This document shows positions 58,378-64,000 of a stretch of DNA of 64,000 nucleotides, in pieces. Position 1 is the first letter of the stretch. Every line of letters begins with the position of its first letter. The translations under genes and the position numbers were made by a program. Where the stretch lies: the NCBI RefSeq assembly GCF_021462225.1, contig NC_061804.1, positions 42,657,975-42,721,974 of the forward strand, given 5' to 3'. The notes below the pieces were generated by a model that did not search any database, was not told the origin of the DNA, and was given only the letters and a program-made list of their open reading frames with translations. The DNA is from Girardinichthys multiradiatus. Its lineage: Eukaryota > Chordata > Actinopteri > Cyprinodontiformes > Goodeidae.

Positions 58378-59826
58378 ATGTGCATACAAGGTTTCTCCAT
58401 AAAAATATGCAATAGCGAGTGTGAGGAGCCACAGACCCGCCTCCCTGGACACGGGACAGATATGGAGGAGATCCGAGCCACAGACATCCAAAGGCCCCCA
58501 GAGCGCAGGAACCCCAGGAGAACCACCGCCGGGACTACCGTAACCCCCCCAGAGAGGAGCAGGGGAGAATCCCAGGGGAACCACCCAGCAGCAACAGTGC
58601 AGAAGCCCCAGGGAGCCACAGCGACGAGCCCACGGGCCCCGCCAGCAGCCATCTACGCCCAAACAGATCCAGCCATGGACCCAGAGACTCGAGACCCCGG
58701 GACATATTACTCCCCAAGCAGAGGCCCGTCCGAGCCCAGGGGTCCAGGCCCCAGCAAGGAGCCACCAGGAGTGAGCCAGCACACACCAAAGCACCCAGCC
58801 CCGGATACCGAGAACCACAAGTACACGGCGGGCAGAGATACCAACCACCGGCAGGTAGTGTGGCGGGGAGGGAATAGGCCCCACATTCGATGGGGGGCTA
58901 AACTGATCCAGGAGAGGGAGCAGCCCAAGACCCAACCTGACACAAAAAACAGGCACACACAATCACACATTCTCACCCTCATGCATACACTTAAAAACAC
59001 TCACACCCACGCACCCAACGTAAAGACAAACAACAATGGATGTTGTACACTCACTCACACTCCCCATACATACTCTATACTCCCAGGTCCAGGTGCCAAT
59101 ACCTCATAGGGACCAACCCCCGGACCCAGGAGGTGGTCCCCTTCCCTCCGGGGGTTGAGACAGGCAGACCGCCCCAGCACCTGAACCTGGTCTGGGCTAG
59201 CCCGGGCTCGTGCCTGAACCTGAGCGACCCCGGCCCAGACCCTGGGCCCAGGAAAAAAGGGGGGTCTACATGGTCCAAACAAGCCTGCCAACCAGAGCCA
59301 CCACAGAATAAAATAGTCCCAACCCCCAATGAGTTCCGATCCCAACCCCATGAGCCCTCCACCCCCAATGAACCCGACATGAATCTTCCCACTGGGCCAC
59401 CCCCAACCAGGACACAGATATCAAACACATGCCCCGAACTCAAACACCATGAATCACCCCCCCCCCCCCCCCCCCCCCCCCCCCACAGCACATGGGCACA
59501 CTACCACAGGAGAGGTTCATCCCCGAAAGGCTGACGAAGCAACACCCACACAGCGCAAGCTCCACACACAGCCCCACTCCACGCACCCCCACCGCGTCGC
59601 ACCCCACCACAGAGCGCGCCGCGACAGCAAGGCAAGGGCCCCGCGCAATGCTGTCCCAACTCCCGCCCACAGGCACAACAGGGCAGACACCATCGAGCAC
59701 CGAGCTCACAAGGGAGCCCCCGACCCCACACCAGGACTGGACAAACTCACCCGGCAAGCACTCGAGCCCTGCATCCCCCGCCCCGCCCCGCAACCACACA
59801 GCCAACCTGTACATGTTAAAAACTGA
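58378..59826. repeat. 1.45-kb C/A-rich, strand-asymmetric block, unclassified
   Basis: The composition switches abruptly from AT-rich intron to a sequence dominated by C and A on the plus strand (many 'cccag', 'gagccac', 'cacaca' motifs, and a 28-base C run). Because stops are rare, long frames appear in several registers on both strands (243 codons + strand from 58378, 209 codons - strand from 58962, others to 59914). None shows a domain, and overlapping frames of this kind are expected from composition. It resembles C-rich sequence that I believe recurs in other fish genomes. It could be the 5' region of a retroelement or an unclassified repeat. Confidence 0.6.
59457..59484 (+). repeat. Poly-C run (28 bases)
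   Basis: An uninterrupted C run within the C-rich block. Homopolymers of this length are prone to sequencing and assembly error. Confidence 0.95.
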
Positions 59827-60039
59827 CAGTCCAAGATCTGCCAGGTTTGTGGTAAAATGCCTTTGTAGTGTCTTGCTATCCTTCACAGACTCTGACCATC
59901 ATCATTGCCGTTGAAATAGCTGTACCTAAGACTTACATTTCTCCTAGTTAACATTAGGATCGGATGCCCATAGTTGAAAAGGTATCAATCAGTGTAAGTA
60001 TGATAGAGTGCTCCTTATGACCCCCCACCACACATACAC

Positions 60040-60351
60040 ACACACACACACACACTTGTTTTGCTATATGTAGTGAGGACCATCTGTTGACTCCCATTGA
60101 CTTCCATTGATTTTCAGTCATTTTCAACCCTTTCTATGCCCTAACCCTGACAATAACCCTAAACCTAACTATTACCAGTGCATGCCTAACCCTAACCTTA
60201 ACCTGAACTCAATTCACACCTTAGTCCTAAACCTAACCGTTAGCAAAATAGGTCGTGAGGACCAGCAAAATGTCCTCACTATGGTACAAACGGTCCTCAA
60301 TTTGATGGTGAAATCGGAAAAATGGTTCTCACTGTGATGCCAAGACAGACA

Positions 60352-60384
<33 letters not shown>

Positions 60385-60385
60385 T
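60040..60385 (-). repeat. Repeat unit with CA tracts, gtgaggac hairpin and ccctaacc motifs
   Basis: Bounded by (CA)n at 60037-60055 and 60353-60380. It contains 'tagtgaggaccatctgttga', 'cctaaccctaaccttaacc', and the hairpin 'gtgaggaccagcaaaatgtc' plus ctcac. It is the reverse complement of the units clustered at 63071-63945. The 76-aa frame across it and its minus-strand counterpart are shadows. Confidence 0.85.
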
Positions 60386-61659
60386 GGCAGCTCTGAGAGG
60401 TAACAGTGGTATTTGAGCTTCAACCTCCCTCATAGTCTTTGTGTAATTCTCACCCTGAGGCATGCTGAAATATTATGAAAATGGTTTATGTCAAATAGCC
60501 ACTAATCATGTTTCTGTTTATTAAATAAAAGAACGTTAGATTAATACTGCTTTAGTTTCTTTAATTGGATTAAACAAGGACTGCAGTAACAGTGTTTTGG
60601 GGACATAGATGGTTTCTGGGTGGTAGCAAATAAAATCTCCCCTGCATTTCTTAATCACAGTATGGCGTTCCTGTCATTTCATATGATATACATGCCATAG
60701 AAACTCTTACTATCTCTCTAGAGGTTCCTTGGAATATTGGCTTCTTTATTTACCTCAGGTTTCAGGCAGACATGACAGAGTCTCTGTTTCAGGAACTGTC
60801 CATTCTGAACAATCCGGATATTTATATTTACATGCAGCTTCTTTGAGTTTGGATCATTTAGGCTTGTGTGACTTAAATGTTTTCTTAGCTGCAAATGAGA
60901 GTCAGATTGTTCCTTTGCTGACCGTGTGCAGCTCAGAATGTTCTTCAAGTTGGACTTTACAGGTGGAGAGCACATTTGAATGGCGAAGCTCCCATTAAAA
61001 CATAATGCCAGCCATGAGAGATAATAAAGACTGCTGAATTTCTCCATGTGCAAGTTTCTAATTAATTTGTTCCCACAGACACAAAAAACATGTTTAAGCA
61101 TTAATGGAAACAGGTTCAGAGTTACAGTATTGTTAAATGGCTACAAATGATTGTATAACCTTGATAAACAGCACAGTTGCAAACAGGATCATGTTTAGAG
61201 GACTTGTGAACATGTAGCCGAGTGAGTAGCTTACCTCCAAGGTAGCCTGATCATCCTCACTGTTTCTGCCTTAGCAGGCTTATGGGCCATGTGCTTCATT
61301 AGAACTCATATGGATGTGCAGGCACGCATGAAGCACACAAGACACCTCCCCATGAGCACAGGCTTATCTCTCTGCTGTTTGTGAGTCAGCGATTGCTTCC
61401 TGTAATGTGTCAATGAAGCATGTGGAGTGGGCCCACAGTTAGACCCACCTCTGCCAGGTATTACCCCCAACCACCACTACCCTGTGCTCACTACTCCTCA
61501 TTAATCCTTACCCTACTCCCCTTTCTACCTGTGTGTGTGCAACAGAATGGGGTACAAGGGTCAGACCTTGGCATTAATGAGTGTTTAAAAAGCCATCAAA
61601 CACTTCACCTTCGTAGACGTGATTTGTATTTTTTTCAGAGCAGGTGAAGAACAGGCAGA
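60386..61659. other. Intronic sequence, nothing recognised
   Basis: No exon or mobile element recognised. Overlapping frames of 89 and 127 codons at 60718-61101 lie on opposite strands, without splice context or motif. Confidence 0.4.
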
Positions 61660-62028
61660 GTTCGTTTAATTTTGTTTAATATTTTACGTAAAGCAGCTAA
61701 GACACAATTTTATTGGAACGCCTCAAAGAAACATTTAAGTGAATGTAAATTCCTTGGTTTGGCCTGCTCCTCCTTTTGTATAAAGACGCTTTTCTGTGAT
61801 AATAAAAAGCTTGAATCAGCTAAATGTGAGTCTATTGTAATTAGATATAGAGTTTGTTGAAGTAATTGGATTTTGATCTGAAACTGACTGTGTGATTAGA
61901 TTGTTTTTGTATGAATTGGATTTATTTAAATTAATTTGAACTGGATTTAGTTATATATATTATTAGATTAGAATCAGACCTGCTTGTGTTGTTGAAATGA
62001 CATTTATTGTGAACTGGCGCTGTATAAT
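61660..62028 (+). mobile_element. LINE 3'-end-like fragment, plus strand
   Basis: A degraded T/A-rich 3' UTR with 'gaattggatttatttaaatt' and 'gaaatgacatttattgtgaa', ending 'ctggcgctgtata', is the same kind of LINE 3' end as at 40690-40772, in the forward direction. Confidence 0.55.
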
Positions 62029-62130
62029 TCAATTCAGTTCAATTCAGTTTTATTTGTATAGCGCCAATTCACAACACATGTTGTCTGAAGGCACTTCACA
62101 ACATTCAGGTACATACAAATTAACTGAACT
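62029..62130 (-). mobile_element. LINE 3'-end fragment, minus strand
   Basis: The stretch 'ttttatttgtatagcgccaa', followed by 'ttcacaacacatgttgtctg', is the reverse complement of the same 3' end. It abuts the plus-strand copy directly, giving two LINE tails joined tail to tail. Confidence 0.75.
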
Positions 62131-63070
62131 GAATTATAAACAGCTGATGCATTGCAGTGACTTTAACAATAGAAATGTACTTTATTTTTTCACGTTAGGA
62201 TCCACACAAAGTGTGTGGTTGGCCAACATGCGTAGCATGATGAGAAACATTGGAAGGGACTAAAACTGAGAGAGATCAGGTTACAGAGGAGGTTGAGATG
62301 GTTTGGACTTGTGCAGACAAGGGACAGAACATACTGTGTGTTGGACAAAGAAACCTCAATGTTTAGTAAGAATTCAGTATGGAAAAGAACAGGATAAAGT
62401 CAAACCTTTCTAATGTATCTGAGTAACTGAGCTGATTGTACTGGTTTTAATTTCATAAAAGAGTGACTGAATATGCAGAAAGGGCGAAAGAAAACAGAAC
62501 ATTCTTCTCAAGCTCCTGTGGCTCATTTTTCCCACGGGTGTATAGAAATAATTTCTTACATTCTTGTCTGCATTGTTAAAGGAACCAGCTGCTTTTTGGA
62601 TTACGAGCCAAGTTTGGTGGCAGCACAAAGGGCGGGTAGTGCCTGTGGATTCGGTGGGTGGGAATGGGACAATTTAGGCTGCTAAATGGACTCAGCTGAC
62701 AAGACTAAGCACAGCAGCAGTGGTGGCCTAAATGGCTCTGCCAGGGGACTAGCTAAGGGACAAAAGAAGATGGAGAGGACAGATTTGGCGGGGGCCAGTT
62801 CTGGGTGTTGATGAGCAGGTTATATATGTGTGTGTGGTTGTGGGAACTGAGCAGTGCTTGGACTGGAAGGTCACCCTGCTGGGGTTGTGGAAGGAGTAAT
62901 TAAAATGTCCTTTCACAGTGATTAACTTTTATTTACTGTTATCGTTGTTGCAGTTTTATGATTTGAAATATAGTCATTTCCAGAGAGCCAAACCATCTTA
63001 TGCCATTTAGCTACAGTAAAGTGCTTTTTGGGGGAATCGATAAACTAAAATAAATATGGAAGAAAGGTCT
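62131..63070. other. Intronic sequence, nothing recognised
   Basis: No supportable feature. Confidence 0.35.
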
Positions 63071-63945
63071 TCTGCAGAGAGTGTGTGTGTGTGTGGTAGC
63101 TAGTGAGGACATTTTCATGGTCCTCACTAGCTATTTTGCTAGGGGTTAGGTTTAGGACTAAGGTGTGAACTAAGTTAAGGTTTGGCTTAGGGTTAGGTTT
63201 TTACTGGTAATGGTTAGTTTTAGGGGTAGGGTCAGGGTTAGCCCATAGAAAGGGTTGAAAATGAATGGAAGTCAATGCAAGGTCCTCACAACAGATAGTG
63301 ATACAAGACTGTGTATGTGTGTGTTCTTGTACTTGTTGCTGAGTGACAACCATTTTTCGTATTTTTATCGCAAAGTGAGGACATTTTGACAAAGTGAGGA
63401 CATTTTCCTGGTCCTCACTTTTTCAAATTCCGTTCTTGGGACAGGGGTTAGGTTTAGGACTAGGGTATGAATTGAGTTATTGTTAGGTTTAGGTATTAAC
63501 TGGTTAGGGTTAGTGTTAGGGTCAGGGTTAGGCACTAAAAATCAAGGAAAATGAATGGAAGTCAATGGAAGTAATCGAAAAGCCCTCATATAGATAATAA
63601 AACATGAATGTGTGTGTGTGTGTGTGTTCCTGTCTTGGCATAACAGTGAGAACCATTTTCCCGATTTCAACATCAAATTGAGGACCGTTTGTACCAAAGT
63701 GAGGACATTTTGCTGGTCCTCACGACCTATTTCGTTAACGGTTAGGTTTAGGACTAAGGTGTGAACTGAGTTTAGGTTAAGGTTAGGGTTAGGCATGCAC
63801 TGGTAATGATTAGGTTTAGGGTTATTGTCAGGGCTAGGGCATAGAAAGGGTTGAAAATGACTGAAAATCAATGGAAGTCAATGGGAATCAACACATGGTC
63901 CTCATTACATATAGCAAAACAAGAATGTGTGTGTGTGTGGTGCTG
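63071..63945 (+). repeat. Tandem cluster of (GT)n/gtgaggac-hairpin/ggttaggg units
   Basis: Three consecutive units, each opened by a GT tract (about 63085, 63311, 63610, with a fourth GT tract at 63926) and spaced about 226-316 bp. Each has the hairpin 'gtgaggacattttcatgg' or variant followed by tcctcac (63100, 63377, 63702), then 'ggttaggtttaggactaagg'-type telomere-like runs and 'gaatggaagtcaatg'. Units differ from each other by many substitutions, so the array is not recent. Inverted relative to the copy at 60040. Confidence 0.88.
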
Positions 63946-64000
63946 ATGCAGTCCAGGGGGATTCCAGTCAGCCTGTATGTTGCACTCATATTAAATGCAG

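Larger units (their letters stand above)
30997..64000 (+). other. robo intron 2 (beyond the window edge)
   Basis: After the donor at 30997 I looked for the next expected exon (Ig2, normally beginning around L-R-D-D-F) on the plus strand and found none, so the intron is at least 33 kb. Everything to the right of exon 2 should be intronic unless a nested gene was missed. Confidence 0.6.

Noticed and set aside
58333..59914. Several long frames on both strands, up to 243 codons
   Set aside because: They overlap in multiple registers in C-rich low-complexity DNA, show no domain or splice context, and are explained by composition.
60170..60240. ccctaacc runs as interstitial telomere
   Set aside because: The runs are short, degenerate and part of a dispersed repeat that recurs at 63 kb, so a telomere-fusion origin is not supported.
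1..64000. CRISPR arrays, bacterial operons, riboswitches, retroviral genes
   Set aside because: No support. The split genes, SINEs, LINEs and Tc1 elements show vertebrate DNA, and no gag, pol or env reading of an LTR element was seen.

Overview
The window looks like a large-intron segment of a teleost genome. Two short exons at 3144-3210 and 30670-30996 (+ strand) match the start of a Roundabout (robo) axon-guidance receptor gene: a signal-peptide exon, then the exon for the first immunoglobulin domain. Both splice junctions are phase 1 and join cleanly. Intron 1 is about 27.5 kb, and intron 2 runs from 30997 past the right edge. I found no third exon and no second host gene. The teleost call rests on the repeats: Tc1 families, RTE/Rex3-like and L2-like LINEs, tRNA-derived SINEs, and LINE 3' ends of the type 'tatagcgccaattcacaaca'. 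I suspect an ovalentarian or cyprinodontiform fish, but only weakly.

Layout. 0.5-3.1 kb: a decayed Tc1, a SINE and the robo 5' UTR/promoter region, with several upstream ORFs. 8.6-13.8 kb: a nested cluster, with a hAT element split by a Tc1/mariner element, followed by an L2-like LINE that itself carries a short insertion. 19.8-23.0 kb: a SINE with a perfect 10-bp target duplication, and an RTE-clade LINE whose 5' end is inverted between 13-bp duplications. 25.7-27.4 kb: a LINE fragment split by a MITE with a 5-bp duplication. 28-43 kb: many decayed Tc1 and LINE fragments, including a 330-bp segment copied into a Tc1 remnant 5 kb away. 44.3-52.2 kb: two copies of one Tc1 family in opposite orientation, one nested inside the coding sequence of another Tc1/mariner element, and a nearly perfect 1.28-kb palindrome between them. 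55.8-63.9 kb: a 22-bp minisatellite, a 1.45-kb strand-asymmetric C-rich block, and dispersed and tandem copies of a '(GT)n + gtgaggac hairpin + ggttaggg' repeat.

The only host function visible is robo, a receptor for Slit ligands. The rest is mobile-element history and unrecognised intronic DNA, which may contain regulatory elements I cannot identify without comparative data. The most unusual structures are the palindrome (45935-47210), the 5'-inverted RTE element (20126-22976), the templated insertion (41466-41811) and the C-rich block (58378-59826).
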